From Microbacterium sp. VKM Ac-2870 (GTDB lineage Bacteria > Actinomycetota > Actinomycetes > Actinomycetales > Microbacteriaceae): a stretch of 64,000 nt of DNA. Positions 39,673-48,276 of the stretch are shown here, piece after piece. Location: assembly GCF_015350795.1 (NCBI RefSeq), contig NZ_JADKSH010000003.1, positions 640,919 to 704,918 on the forward strand, given 5' to 3'. The first letter of the stretch is position 1; each line of letters opens with the position of its first letter. A model generated the notes under the pieces. That model was given only the letters and a program-made list of their open reading frames with translations, ran no database searches and was not told the origin of the DNA. The translations under genes were made by a program, and so were the position numbers.

Positions 39673-39685
39673 CCACCACCCGTCC

Positions 39686-39758
39686 GGGGCCTTAGCTCAG
39701 TTGGTAGAGCGCCTGCTTTGCAAGCAGGATGTCAGGAGTTCGAATCTCCTAGGCTCCA
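39686..39758 (+). tRNA. tRNA-Ala(TGC)
   Basis: GGGGCCT pairs with AGGCTCC. The anticodon arm CCTGC-TTTGCAA-GCAGG gives anticodon TGC, and the T-arm has AGTTCGAATCTCC. CCA is not encoded (CAG follows), so it must be added after transcription. Confidence 0.96.
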
Positions 39759-39801
39759 CAGTTTTCTTCCCTCGGCCATCGCACGCTGACATACTCGCTG
39801 C

Positions 39802-40230
39802 ATGCAGTTCGCCACGACCCTGTTTCAGCAGGGCAACAACACCGGCATCGTGGTTCCGCCCGAGGTGGTCGAAGCCCTCGGCGGCGGCAGCCGCGCAGCG
39901 GTCACCGTCACCGTGAACGGCTTCCGTTACCCCAGCACACTCGCGGTGATGGGCGGGCGCCACCTCATCCCGTTCTCGTCCGACAAGCGCGCGGCGACCG
40001 GACTCGCCGGCGGCGATCCGATCGACGTGACGCTCGAACTCGACACGGCGCCGCGCACGGTCGAGGTGCCGGAGGATCTCGTGAGCGCCCTCGCGGATGC
40101 CGGTGTGCGCGCGGAGTTCGACGCGCTCGCACCCAGCGCGCGCAAGGCGCACGTCACGAATGTGGTGTCCGCCAAGACCGACGAGACCCGTGCGCGACGC
40201 ATCGTCGCGATCGTCGCGAAGCTCAGCTAA
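39802..40230 (+). CDS. DUF1905/YdeI-type protein
   Basis: This 142-residue protein has an N-terminal DUF1905 beta-barrel (FQQGNNTGIVVPPEVVEALGGGSRAAVTVTVNGF, HLIPFSSDKRAATGLAGGDPIDVTLELD) and a C-terminal helical YdeI/OmpD-associated segment (PSARKAHVTNVVSAKTDETRARRI). YdeI relatives are linked to bacteriocin or antibiotic tolerance, but the mechanism is unclear. It lies just after the two tRNAs and convergent to the next regulator. Confidence 0.82.
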   Translation: MQFATTLFQQGNNTGIVVPPEVVEALGGGSRAAVTVTVNGFRYPSTLAVMGGRHLIPFSSDKRAATGLAGGDPIDVTLELDTAPRTVEVPEDLVSALADAGVRAEFDALAPSARKAHVTNVVSAKTDETRARRIVAIVAKLS

Positions 40231-40240
40231 CGGTGTCGAT

Positions 40241-41074
40241 TCAGGGTGCCGCGTCGTGGAAGCGTGCCCTCGTCTCGGCATCCGCGACATAGACGACGAG
40301 TTGCACGTCGGTCTGGTCGGAGGGCCGTAACTGGTGATGCTCGAAGACGAGCCGGCCGAGAGAGGGATGCCGGAAGACACGGTCGCGGGACTCGAACCCC
40401 CGCACGCCGTGATCGTTCCACCGGTCGCGGAAGTCGGGGCTTGCGGCGCTGAGCCGCGAGACCAGGTCGCGATAGCGCGGATCACTCAGCCGCGGACCGG
40501 CCTCGGCCCGAAACTCCGCGAGAAACCGTCTGCTGGTGTCGTCCCAGTCGTCCAAGAGTGAGCGCACCGAGGGGTCGGTGAAGACGAGCGACAGCAGGTT
40601 GCGATCTTCGGGCGCGGTCTGGGCCACGCCGGGGTACAGCCGCTCATACGCGCGGTTCCACCCCGCGATCCCCCAGTCGGGCGCGAGGGCATAGGCCGGG
40701 TGCTCGTCGAGTGCATCGAGAAGCCGCTGCACGTGCGCAGGTGCCGTGTCGACGGCTCCGGCGCGGACCGTGGGCCGCGGTGCCAGCCCGACGAGACTCA
40801 ACACGTAGTCGTGCTCGGCGTCGGTGAGTCGCAGGGCGGTCGCGACGGCATCGAGCACCTGGCGGGACGGATGGATGTCGCGACCCTGCTCGAGCCAGGT
40901 GTACCACGTGACGCTCACGCCCGAGAGGTACGAGACCTCCTCGCGGCGAAGCCCGCTCGTCCCACCCCGGCCTGCCGGCGCGAGCCCGTACGCCGCCCGG
41001 TCGAGACGGGCGCGTTGCGCGCGCAGGAACGAGCCCAGCTCCCTGCGTTGCTGCTGCGGCCCGTCCGACTCCAC
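40241..41074 (-). CDS. XRE family regulator with MmyB-like ligand domain
   Basis: This 277-residue regulator has an N-terminal helix-turn-helix (LGSFLRAQRARL, GLRREEVSYLSGVSVTWYTWLEQGRDIHPSRQVLDAVATAL) and a C-terminal MmyB-like PAS-type domain (about 105-270, with NRAYERLYPG and FEHHQLRPSDQTDVQLVVY). The family binds hydrophobic ligands such as fatty acids. It uses GTG at 41074. It is divergent from ilvD, and the shared gap contains a CTAGT/ACTAG inverted repeat. Confidence 0.87.
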   Translation of the reverse strand: MESDGPQQQRRELGSFLRAQRARLDRAAYGLAPAGRGGTSGLRREEVSYLSGVSVTWYTWLEQGRDIHPSRQVLDAVATALRLTDAEHDYVLSLVGLAPRPTVRAGAVDTAPAHVQRLLDALDEHPAYALAPDWGIAGWNRAYERLYPGVAQTAPEDRNLLSLVFTDPSVRSLLDDWDDTSRRFLAEFRAEAGPRLSDPRYRDLVSRLSAASPDFRDRWNDHGVRGFESRDRVFRHPSLGRLVFEHHQLRPSDQTDVQLVVYVADAETRARFHDAAP

Positions 41075-41083
41075 ATCACAAAC

Positions 41084-41102
41084 CTAGTGCTCCCACTACT
41101 AG
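41084..41102. promoter_or_regulatory. Candidate operator between regulator and ilvD
   Basis: CTAGT (41084-41088) and ACTAG (41098-41102) form a 5-bp inverted repeat with a 9-base spacer in the 76-bp divergent gap. A neighbouring regulator gene makes it a likely site. Confidence 0.35.
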
Positions 41103-41150
41103 CAGTAACGCCCACTTCCGCCGCTTCGGCACGGCATCCATTGTGGAACC

Positions 41151-43049
41151 ATGCCCACTGCTCTTCGCTCCCGCACCGTCACGCACGGCCGCAACATGGC
41201 CGGTGCCCGCGCACTGCTGCGCGCTGCCGGCGTCGACGCCGCCGACTTCGGCAAGCCGATCATCGCGGTGGCCAACAGCTTCACGGAGTTCGTGCCCGGC
41301 CACACCCACCTGCAACCCGTCGGGCGCATCGTCTCGGAGGCGATCTCCGCTGCCGGAGGCATTCCGCGGGAGTTCAACACGATCGCCGTTGACGACGGCA
41401 TCGCGATGGGTCACGGCGGCATGTTGTACTCGCTGCCGTCTCGCGACCTCATCGCCGACTCGGTGGAGTACATGGTCAACGCGCATCAGGCTGATGCGCT
41501 CGTGTGCATCTCCAACTGCGACAAGATCACGCCGGGCATGCTCATGGCAGCGTTGCGCCTGAACATCCCGACGGTCTTCGTGTCGGGCGGTCCGATGGAG
41601 GCCGGTCGGGCGACTCTCGTCGACGGCACCGTCCGCACGCTCGATCTGGTCGACGCCATCTCCGAAGCAGCCAACGACGCGGTGTCCGACGCGGACATCC
41701 GCCGCATCGAGGAGAACGCGTGCCCCACCTGCGGCTCGTGCTCGGGGATGTTCACCGCCAACTCGATGAACTGCCTCGTCGAAGCGCTCGGACTCGCCCT
41801 GCCCGGAAATGGATCCGTGCTCGCCACCCACACGGCGCGGCGTGCTCTGTACGAGAAGGCGGGAGAGGTGGCCGTCGAAATCACCCACCGCTTCTACGAC
41901 GGCGATGACGACTCGGTTCTGCCCCGCAGTGTGGCCAGCCTGGAAGCGTTCGGCAACGCGATGGCGCTCGACATCGCGATGGGCGGGTCGACCAACACGA
42001 TCCTCCACCTGCTCGCCGCGGCACACGAAGCGGGCATCGACTTCGGTCTCGACGAGATCGACGCCATCTCACGTCGGGTGCCGTGCCTGGCGAAGATCGC
42101 CCCGAACCCGGCGTATGGCCGCATGTACTACATGGAAGACGTGCACCGTGCGGGCGGCATCCCGGCGGTGCTCGGCGAACTCCGCCGTGCCGGACTGCTC
42201 GATGAGACGGTGTCGACGATCCACTCGGCATCGCTGTCGGAGTGGCTCGACGAGTGGGACGTCCGCGGGGGCAAGGCCAGCGTCGAGGCGACAGATCTCT
42301 GGTTCGCGGCGCCCGGTGGCGTGCGCTCGTCGAGCGCGTTCTCGCAGTCCGAGCGCTGGGCGGCGCTGGATACCGATGCCGAGAACGGGTGCATCCGTTC
42401 CGTCGCGCACGCGTACTCGGCCGATGGCGGACTTGCGGTGCTGCGCGGGAATCTCGCCGTCGACGGCGCGGTGGTCAAAACCGCGGGTGTCGATCCGTCG
42501 ATCCTAGTGTTCTCCGGACCGGCTGTCGTCTGCGAATCGCAGGAAGCCGCAGTGGCGAAGATCCTCGGCGCGCAGGTGCGGCCGGGCGACGTCGTTGTCA
42601 TCCGGTATGAGGGCCCGAAGGGCGGACCGGGCATGCAGGAGATGCTGCACCCCACCTCTTTCCTCAAGGGCCGCGGCCTCGGCAAGAAGTGCGCCCTCGT
42701 CACCGACGGACGTTTCTCGGGTGGAACATCGGGGCTCTCGATCGGGCACGTCTCGCCCGAAGCGGCGAGTGGCGGGGTGATCGCCCTCGTCGAAGACGGC
42801 GACATCATCGACATCGACATCCCGTCGCGCTCGATGAGCCTCCGTGTCGACGCCGACGAGCTCGACCGCCGGCGGGCCCGACTGCGGGATGCCGGGGGCT
42901 ACGCGCCCCGCGATCGGGAGCGCCCCGTCTCGCTCGCCCTCCGCGCCTATGCGGCCATGGCCACCTCTGCCGACCGCGGTGCGGTACGCGATGTCGAAGC
43001 GGTCGAGCGGGCCCTGCGTGAGCGGGAGCTACGGGCCCTCAGCGTCTGA
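41151..43049 (+). CDS. ilvD: Dihydroxy-acid dehydratase
   Basis: This 632-residue Fe-S enzyme makes the 2-oxo acids for valine and isoleucine (and pantothenate). It has the cluster-ligand motifs [10 protein letters not shown] and [19 protein letters not shown], and [20 protein letters not shown] near the C-terminus. The length and the two-Cys cluster pattern resemble the long E. coli-type form. A short gap separates it from the divergent MmyB-type regulator, and no other ilv gene is nearby. Confidence 0.94.
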   Translation: MPTALRSRTVTHGRNMAGARALLRAAGVDAADFGKPIIAVANSFTEFVPGHTHLQPVGRIVSEAISAAGGIPREFNTIAVDDGIAMGHGGMLYSLPSRDLIADSVEYMVNAHQADALVCISNCDKITPGMLMAALRLNIPTVFVSGGPMEAGRATLVDGTVRTLDLVDAISEAANDAVSDADIRRIEENACPTCGSCSGMFTANSMNCLVEALGLALPGNGSVLATHTARRALYEKAGEVAVEITHRFYDGDDDSVLPRSVASLEAFGNAMALDIAMGGSTNTILHLLAAAHEAGIDFGLDEIDAISRRVPCLAKIAPNPAYGRMYYMEDVHRAGGIPAVLGELRRAGLLDETVSTIHSASLSEWLDEWDVRGGKASVEATDLWFAAPGGVRSSSAFSQSERWAALDTDAENGCIRSVAHAYSADGGLAVLRGNLAVDGAVVKTAGVDPSILVFSGPAVVCESQEAAVAKILGAQVRPGDVVVIRYEGPKGGPGMQEMLHPTSFLKGRGLGKKCALVTDGRFSGGTSGLSIGHVSPEAASGGVIALVEDGDIIDIDIPSRSMSLRVDADELDRRRARLRDAGGYAPRDRERPVSLALRAYAAMATSADRGAVRDVEAVERALRERELRALSV

Positions 43050-43085
43050 CCTCGAGCCCCGCGCGGCGCCCGCTATGCTCACGGC

Positions 43086-43523
43086 ATGGACCTCCGGGTT
43101 GCGGCCTACGCCGTCGTGGTCGATGCGAACGAGCGTCTGCTCCTCGCGCACTGGCACCACGGCCATCGCGGCGCCTGGACCATGCCCGGCGGTGGTCTCG
43201 AGGACGGTGAGGACCCGGTGGATGCCGCGCGCCGCGAGGTGTGGGAAGAGACGGGCTTCCGCGTGCAAATCGGGGCGTTGCTCGGCATCCACTCCCGTGT
43301 CATACCGGCCAACCGGCGCGTCTTCGCGGAGGACACCGAACCGCTGCACACGCTGCGCATCGTCTACCGCGCTCAGATCGTGGGCGGCGAACTGCGTAAC
43401 GAGAAGAACGGCTCGACCGATCGCGCGGCCTGGTTCGGTCTGACGACACTTCCCGCCCAGCGGGTCAAGCTCGTCGACGTTGCCCTCGAGATGGCCGGAA
43501 TCAGTCCCGCCGCGGTGGCGTAA
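43086..43523 (+). CDS. NUDIX hydrolase
   Basis: This 145-residue protein has the complete Nudix box GGLEDGEDPVDAARREVWEETGF, with the RE-x2-EE metal ligands, preceded by GAWTMPGGG. Nudix enzymes hydrolyse nucleoside diphosphate-linked compounds; the substrate here is not evident. It follows ilvD by 36 bp and is convergent to ybaK. Confidence 0.9.
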   Translation: MDLRVAAYAVVVDANERLLLAHWHHGHRGAWTMPGGGLEDGEDPVDAARREVWEETGFRVQIGALLGIHSRVIPANRRVFAEDTEPLHTLRIVYRAQIVGGELRNEKNGSTDRAAWFGLTTLPAQRVKLVDVALEMAGISPAAVA

Positions 43524-43526
43524 CCG

Positions 43527-44018
43527 TCAGCGCGGTTCGGCCGGCTGCGAGATGTCGGCGACGGTCGCCCCATATGCGGCGATGAGGTCGTCGGCGTCGA
43601 CGAAGAGGCTGTAGCCGTGCGCCCCCGCGCCCATGGCGATGCGGCGGCCGACGATCGATGCGTCGGCGTACACCGGCCAGTCGGTCGTGCTGCCGATGGG
43701 AACGATGGTGCCGCGCTCGTAGCCGGTGGCCCGAAGGGCGAGCTCGGGCTCGGGAAGCCGCAGCTTGTTCACGCCGACCACGGTCCGCAGTTTCGGCCAC
43801 GAGATGGCGAGGTCGCCCGGGATCAGCGCGAAGAGGTACGAGTCATCCGCGCGCTTTACCACCAGAGTCTTCACGATGTCGGTCGGCTGCAGCCCGAGCA
43901 ACACGGCCGCCTCGGCCAGGCTCGCTGCCGCGGGTCGCTCGCGGATCTCGATGTCGAGACCGCGTTCGGCCGCAGCGGCGCGAACGCGGTCCAGGGGGTC
44001 CGTGTGCGGTTCAGGCAT
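43527..44018 (-). CDS. YbaK/EbsC family aminoacyl-tRNA deacylase
   Basis: This 163-residue protein matches the YbaK/ProX deacylase fold that hydrolyses mischarged tRNA, often Cys-tRNA(Pro). Landmarks are ILGLQPTDIVKTLVVKRAD-like VLLGLQPTDIVKTLVVKR, PGDLAISWPKLRTVVGVNKLRL and RATGYERGTIVPIG. The ATG at 44018 overlaps the previous gene by 8 bp; longer frames upstream are not credible. The exact mischarged substrate cannot be told. Confidence 0.87.
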   Translation of the reverse strand: MPEPHTDPLDRVRAAAAERGLDIEIRERPAAASLAEAAVLLGLQPTDIVKTLVVKRADDSYLFALIPGDLAISWPKLRTVVGVNKLRLPEPELALRATGYERGTIVPIGSTTDWPVYADASIVGRRIAMGAGAHGYSLFVDADDLIAAYGATVADISQPAEPR

Positions 44019-44586
44019 CCGGTGCGCGCAGCGGGTCGTCCGCCACCCACAGCTCGTCGTCGGCACGGAGAGTCTGCCAGGCGGCGTAGACCACACCCGC
44101 GGCCGCCGCGATGCCGAGGAGGATGGCGATGACGCCACCGGCGCCCATCCCCTTCTTGGCGGGCGCCGTGTGAACGCTGAGCTGACGAGCGGCCTTCTTG
44201 CCGTACTTGTCCGCCTTCTTCTGGATGGCGGCAAGATCGAGCGAGCCGAATCCGCGACCGGCAGCGAGGTCGCCGCGCTTCTCGTTCGCGGCATCCCAGA
44301 CCGAAAGGGCCGAGCCGATGAGTGCGCCGGCGGCGGGGACGACCTTGTCGTTGTACACCTTCTTCGAGGTCGTGACACCCTGCTCGACGTACGGCGCGGC
44401 GTACTTCTCGTAGGTGTGCTGGACCGTCGGCACCACCTGCTCGCGGTTGTAGTTGCCGAGCTGACGGCCGGCCTCGCGGGCGACGTGGCCCGCCTCTCCG
44501 AGCAGGATCTGCTGCGACTCCCACAGCGTGTTCGCCTGGTGCTGGAGCTTGCGGAGTTCCTTCTTGCGCTTGCGGCTGAGGCTCAC
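44011..44586 (-). CDS. Conserved hypothetical membrane-anchored protein
   Basis: I do not recognise a named function. The 191-residue product has a basic start (SLSRKRKKELRKLQHQ), a long charged helical middle (EQVVPTVQHTYEKYAAPYVEQGVTTSKKVYNDKV) that could form coiled coil, and one membrane helix near the C-terminus (GVIAILLGIAAAAGVVYAAW) followed by an acidic tail. It overlaps the ybaK start by 8 bp, so the two are co-translated. Confidence 0.65.
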   Translation of the reverse strand: MSLSRKRKKELRKLQHQANTLWESQQILLGEAGHVAREAGRQLGNYNREQVVPTVQHTYEKYAAPYVEQGVTTSKKVYNDKVVPAAGALIGSALSVWDAANEKRGDLAAGRGFGSLDLAAIQKKADKYGKKAARQLSVHTAPAKKGMGAGGVIAILLGIAAAAGVVYAAWQTLRADDELWVADDPLRAPDA

Positions 44587-44676
44587 GGTGCCCTCCCTGG
44601 GTTCCGGCTGGTTTCATCCCATCTTGCCAGACCCTCCGGGCGTCGCGAGGGGTTGACAGGTGAGAGAATGCTAGGC

Positions 44677-45234
44677 ATGCCGATCCATAGCGCCGTCGCG
44701 ACCATCCACACCAACCACGGAGACATCGTGGTCAACCTCTTCGGAGACCAGGCACCCCGCACCGTGCAGAACTTCACCGGTCTCGCCGACGGTTCGCAGA
44801 CCTGGACGCACCCGGCCACCGGCAAGCCCGGCGACGGCCCGCTCTACAAGGACGTCATCTTCCACCGCATCATCCCGAACTTCATGATCCAGGGCGGCGA
44901 CCCGCTCGGTCAGGGTGTCGGCGGACCCGGCTACAACTTCGACGACGAGATCCACCCCGAGCTCACCTTCGGCGTTCCGTACCTGTTGGCGATGGCGAAC
45001 GCAGGCCTGCGCCGCAATGCCATCACGGGCAAGGCCGAGGGCACCAACGGGTCGCAGTTCTTCATCACCACCGACCCGACGCCGTGGCTCAACGGCAAGC
45101 ACACCATCTTCGGTGAGGTCGCCGATGCCGACTCGCGCGCCGTCGTCGACGCCATCGCCGCGGTCCCGACGGCCGCCGGCGACCGTCCGATCGAGCCCGT
45201 CGTCATCAGTTCCATCGACGTCGTCCCCGCCTGA
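44677..45234 (+). CDS. Peptidyl-prolyl cis-trans isomerase, cyclophilin type
   Basis: This 185-residue cytoplasmic cyclophilin speeds proline isomerisation. The core is FHRIIPNFMIQGGDP, with the catalytic Arg in FHR, and GTNGSQFFITTDPTPWLNGKHTIFGEV. The ATG at 44677 is chosen; the ATG at 44668 is nine bases earlier and equally in frame. A TTGACA lies at 44653-44658. A cyclophilin upstream of rhomboid and crgA is the usual actinobacterial order. Confidence 0.93.
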   Translation: MPIHSAVATIHTNHGDIVVNLFGDQAPRTVQNFTGLADGSQTWTHPATGKPGDGPLYKDVIFHRIIPNFMIQGGDPLGQGVGGPGYNFDDEIHPELTFGVPYLLAMANAGLRRNAITGKAEGTNGSQFFITTDPTPWLNGKHTIFGEVADADSRAVVDAIAAVPTAAGDRPIEPVVISSIDVVPA

Positions 45235-45256
45235 GCCGAGCTGAAGACCGCCCGGC

Positions 45257-46102
45257 GTGACTGATTCCGACGTCCGGGCGAACCCGGACAACTTCTGCTA
45301 CCGGCATCCGCAGCGCCAGAGCTTCGTGCTCTGCCAGCGGTGCCTGCGGACGATCTGCCCCGAGTGCCAGACGCCGCTGCCGGTCGGCGTGATCTGCCCG
45401 GAGTGCCTCGCCGACCAGCGCAAGGCGGCATCAGCGAACGTCTCGCGGATGCCGCGGCGCCGGGCGGCCGGCCTCGATGGCAAGCCCGTCGTCACGTACA
45501 CGCTCGTCATCGTCACCAGCGTGTTCTACCTGATCGGGCTGATGCCGGGCATCGGTCTGTACGTGCAGAACCTGCTCGCCTTCTACGCACCGCTCGCCTA
45601 CACGCAGCCCTGGCGGTTGCTGACGGTGACGCTGGTGCACGCGAGCCCCTTCCACATCGCGTTCAACATGCTGGCGCTCTGGGCGCTGGGTCGCAGTCTC
45701 GAACCGCTGCTCGGTCGGTGGCGCTTCCTCACCCTGTACCTGCTGAGCGCGCTGGGTGGCTCGGTGCTGACCGCGCTCATCGCCCCCGGCTCCGTCGTGG
45801 TGGGCGCGTCGGGCGCGGTGTGGGGCCTGCTGGGCGCGATGTTCGTCATCGGCCGTCACCTCGGCGCGAACGTCACGGCGATCGCCGTGCTGCTCGGCAT
45901 CAACCTGGTGATCACCTTCCTGCCGGGATCGAACATCGCGTGGCAAGCGCATATCGGCGGCGGTCTCGTGGGTGCTCTGATCGGCGTGGTCTTCGCGCGC
46001 ACGCGCAAGATCAGTCAGCAGCGCACGCAGATCTGGTTGCTCGTCGCGGTGGGCGTCAGCCTGCTCGCACTGCTGGCGATACCGCTGTACATCTACGCCT
46101 GA
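45257..46102 (+). CDS. Rhomboid family intramembrane serine protease
   Basis: This 281-residue protein cuts within membranes. The N-terminus is a zinc-ribbon-like region with paired cysteines (CYRHP, CQRCLRTICPEC, CPECLADQ). Six to seven helices follow, with the family HIAFNMLALWALG, the nucleophile Ser185 in GASGAVWG and the catalytic His232 in WQAHIGGG. It uses GTG at 45257. The physiological substrate is unknown. Confidence 0.92.
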   Translation: MTDSDVRANPDNFCYRHPQRQSFVLCQRCLRTICPECQTPLPVGVICPECLADQRKAASANVSRMPRRRAAGLDGKPVVTYTLVIVTSVFYLIGLMPGIGLYVQNLLAFYAPLAYTQPWRLLTVTLVHASPFHIAFNMLALWALGRSLEPLLGRWRFLTLYLLSALGGSVLTALIAPGSVVVGASGAVWGLLGAMFVIGRHLGANVTAIAVLLGINLVITFLPGSNIAWQAHIGGGLVGALIGVVFARTRKISQQRTQIWLLVAVGVSLLALLAIPLYIYA

Positions 46103-46117
46103 CGCGTCACCGAAGAG

Positions 46118-46186
46118 TTATCCACAGATCTATGCACAGCTGGGGATGAATCACACCGGTGTAATTCACAGGTGAGTGCACCTGTG
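46118..46186. terminator. Convergent-gap hairpins with a DnaA box
   Basis: A perfect TTATCCACA lies at 46118-46126. It is followed by the 10-bp palindrome ACACCGGTGT (46153-46162) and the perfect hairpin CACAGGTG-AGTG-CACCTGTG (46167-46186). The gap separates convergent rhomboid and crgA genes, so the hairpin likely terminates both. Confidence 0.55.
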
Positions 46187-46220
46187 GAGAGGACGGCGTG
46201 AGAACGGCGCCCCGCGCGGA

Positions 46221-46460
46221 TCAGCGCCAGCGGGTCGTCATCAGGAAGCCGACGAAGGCGATCCCGAAACCGATGACGAGGTTCCATCCCGCGATGCCGG
46301 GGATGGGAAGGGCCTGATTGCTCAGGTAGAACACGATCACCCACAGCAAGCCCAGCACCATGAGGCCGAGCATGATGGGCTTGAACCACACCGGGTTGGG
46401 CGCGGCTTCACCCTCGCCGTACTCAGCGAGCTGCTCGTCTTCTTTGCCTGAACGTGCCAT
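46221..46460 (-). CDS. crgA: Cell division protein CrgA
   Basis: This 79-residue protein has a short polar N-terminus, the CrgA segment PNPVWFKPIMLGLMVLGLLWVIVFYLSNQALPIPG and a second helix ending in MTTRWR. CrgA coordinates FtsZ-dependent division and interacts with FtsI-type proteins. It is divergent from the sortase gene and close to the pknAB operon, the standard arrangement. Confidence 0.94.
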   Translation of the reverse strand: MARSGKEDEQLAEYGEGEAAPNPVWFKPIMLGLMVLGLLWVIVFYLSNQALPIPGIAGWNLVIGFGIAFVGFLMTTRWR

Positions 46461-46515
46461 GGCGAAGATTCTACCTGGCAGTGCTCACTCAGCCATGCTG
46501 TGCGAGAATCGCACG

Positions 46516-47427
46516 GTGACGGAGGGTATGGGCGATGATGGCTCGCGGGCCGCTGGCCCCGGCGAGCAGACATCTCGGCGTGCCCTGAGGCAGGCTGCGA
46601 ACGAGCAGACCGCCGGGCCCACCCCCCTCCCGACCGACGAACCGGCCGCCGTGCCCGAGGAGAAGAAGGCACCCCGTCCGCGTCGACGTGCGTCGCTACT
46701 CGGAGTGCTCGGCGAGATCCTCATCACCGCCGGTGTCGTCGCACTTCTCTATGTGGCGTGGCAGATGTGGATAGGCGACTGGATCATCGGCTCGCAGAAG
46801 CACGGTGAGGCCAGCGCGCTCTCGCAGAGCTGGTTGCAGTCGGCCAGCGCGGCGCCGACTCCCGCCGCGTCGCCCAGCGCCACGCCCGGCCCGTCACCGA
46901 GCGCCGTGCCGAATCCTGTCGTGCCGGTGATGTCGCAACAGGATTACGGTCAGCAGTTCGGTGTGATGTTCGTGCCGCGCTTCGGTCCCAACTGGCAGTT
47001 CACCGTCGCGGCCGGCACCGGACGCCACGACATCCTCGATGCCGGGGAGATCGGCCACTACACCGATACGGCCATGCCCGGCGAGGTGGGGAACACCGTC
47101 TATGCGGCGCACCGCTGGACGTCAGGCGCGCCGTTCGACCCGCTCGACAAGCTCGTCATCGGTGACGCGATTGTGATTCAGACGCCCGATGGCTGGTACA
47201 CCTACCGGTTCCGCACCCTGGAGTACGTGCAGGACACGCAGGTCGAGGTGCTGCTCCCGGTTCCGCAGAAGGTCGGTGCGTCAGCGGATGGACGCTACCT
47301 CACGCTCACCAGCTGCGCGCCGAAGCTCAACATGCTCGAGCGCATCATCGCCTACGCGGTGTTCGACAGCTTCACACCCACGTCGGCCGGACCGCCCGCC
47401 TCACTGACCCAGGGAGTGACCGCCTGA
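46516..47427 (+). CDS. Class E sortase
   Basis: This 303-residue membrane transpeptidase attaches secreted proteins to peptidoglycan. It has an N-terminal cytoplasmic tail, one membrane helix (about 80-100), a Pro/Ser/Ala-rich linker and a sortase domain. The catalytic His lies in YAAHRWTSGAPF, Cys267 is in TLTSCAPKL and the Arg is in NMLERIIAYAVF. The TLTSC motif is that of class E (housekeeping in actinobacteria). The start is placed at the GTG at 46516; an ATG at 46528 is too close to the GGAGGG site. The next gene starts at the last base of its stop. Confidence 0.88.
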   Translation: MTEGMGDDGSRAAGPGEQTSRRALRQAANEQTAGPTPLPTDEPAAVPEEKKAPRPRRRASLLGVLGEILITAGVVALLYVAWQMWIGDWIIGSQKHGEASALSQSWLQSASAAPTPAASPSATPGPSPSAVPNPVVPVMSQQDYGQQFGVMFVPRFGPNWQFTVAAGTGRHDILDAGEIGHYTDTAMPGEVGNTVYAAHRWTSGAPFDPLDKLVIGDAIVIQTPDGWYTYRFRTLEYVQDTQVEVLLPVPQKVGASADGRYLTLTSCAPKLNMLERIIAYAVFDSFTPTSAGPPASLTQGVTA

Positions 47428-47585
47428 TGTATGCCGCACTGTGGCGCGTTCTTCCCGGCCCGGCCTGGGTACGCGTGCTGATACTCCTCGTGTTGCTCGC
47501 TGCCGTGCTGTACGGCCTCTTCTGGTACGTGTTCCCGTGGGTCGGGCAGTTCTTGAACCCGCAGGAGGCCACCGTCGGTGGCTGA
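47427..47585 (+). CDS. Small membrane protein between sortase and pabA
   Basis: This 52-residue gene overlaps the sortase stop (TGATG) and ends inside the next gene start. The product has a short N-terminus (MYAALWRVLPGPAW), one long hydrophobic segment (VRVLILLVLLAAVLYGLFW) and a polar C-terminus. The double overlap supports real translation. Function is unknown; a partner role for the sortase is possible. Confidence 0.65.
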   Translation: MYAALWRVLPGPAWVRVLILLVLLAAVLYGLFWYVFPWVGQFLNPQEATVGG

Positions 47586-48213
47586 GCACCCCCGGGTGCT
47601 CGTCGTGGACAACCACGACAGCTTCGTGCACACGTTGGTGGGCTACATCCACGAACTCGGTGCCCAGACGACGATGGTCGAAGCGGATGCCGTCGCCGAC
47701 CCGGCCGGGCAGATCGGCGGTCACTCGGGCGTTCTCGTCTCGCCCGGGCCCGGGCGGCCCGAAGACGCTGGAGCTTCGATCGAGATCGTGCGGGCCGCCG
47801 GGGCCGCCGGCATCCCCCTGCTCGGCGTCTGCCTCGGCCATCAGGCCCTCGCGATGGCCTACGGTGCGCGCGTGGAGGAGGCGCCGGAGCTGCGCCACGG
47901 CACCACCTCGCGCGTGCTGCACGAGGGCGCGTTTCCCTTCACCGATCTGCCGTCGCCGTTCGTGGCCACGCGTTATCACTCACTGGCGGTCGTCGCCGAT
48001 TCGCTCCCGCCGGCATTGCAGGTGACGGCACGCACCGCATCCGGGGTCGTCATGGGACTCGCGCATCGGCACCTGCCGCTGTGGGGGGTGCAGTTCCATC
48101 CCGAGGCAGTGCTCACCGAGGGCGGGTATCTGCTGCTCGGGACGTGGCTCGAGCGCGTGGGTGTCGTCGGTGCCCGGGTGAGAGGTGGAGAGTTGCGACC
48201 GCTGCGGGGGTGA
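47578..48213 (+). CDS. Glutamine amidotransferase subunit of anthranilate/aminodeoxychorismate synthase
   Basis: This 211-residue class I glutaminase provides ammonia for tryptophan or folate precursor synthesis. The nucleophile is Cys85 in GVCLGHQ and the other triad residues are His174 and Glu176 in VQFHPEAVLTEGG. It cannot be decided from sequence whether it is TrpG or PabA; in actinobacteria this copy next to pknB is commonly annotated as either. The GTG overlaps the small membrane-protein gene by 8 bp. Its synthase partner is not in the window. Confidence 0.9.
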   Translation: MAEHPRVLVVDNHDSFVHTLVGYIHELGAQTTMVEADAVADPAGQIGGHSGVLVSPGPGRPEDAGASIEIVRAAGAAGIPLLGVCLGHQALAMAYGARVEEAPELRHGTTSRVLHEGAFPFTDLPSPFVATRYHSLAVVADSLPPALQVTARTASGVVMGLAHRHLPLWGVQFHPEAVLTEGGYLLLGTWLERVGVVGARVRGGELRPLRG

Positions 48214-48218
48214 GCGCG

Positions 48219-48275
48219 TGTCGACCCGCTGCGCTCGCTCAACGACCGCGGGCGCTACGCGCCCGGCGAGCGGGT
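48219..48275. repeat. Dispersed long hairpin element, copy 2 (bidirectional terminator)
   Basis: The unit shares TCGACCCGCTGCGCTCGCTC-type sequence with 689-777 and 57241-57289. It contains the inner stem GGGCGC-TAC-GCGCCC and outer ACCCGCT/AGCGGGT arms. It fills the gap between convergent pabA/trpG and pknB and is well placed as a terminator for both. Confidence 0.65.
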
Positions 48276-48276
48276 G

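Noticed and set aside
43726..44676. Plus-strand upstream extension of the cyclophilin gene
   Set aside because: The extension is antisense to ybaK and the 191-residue gene; the cyclophilin fold starts at about 44677.
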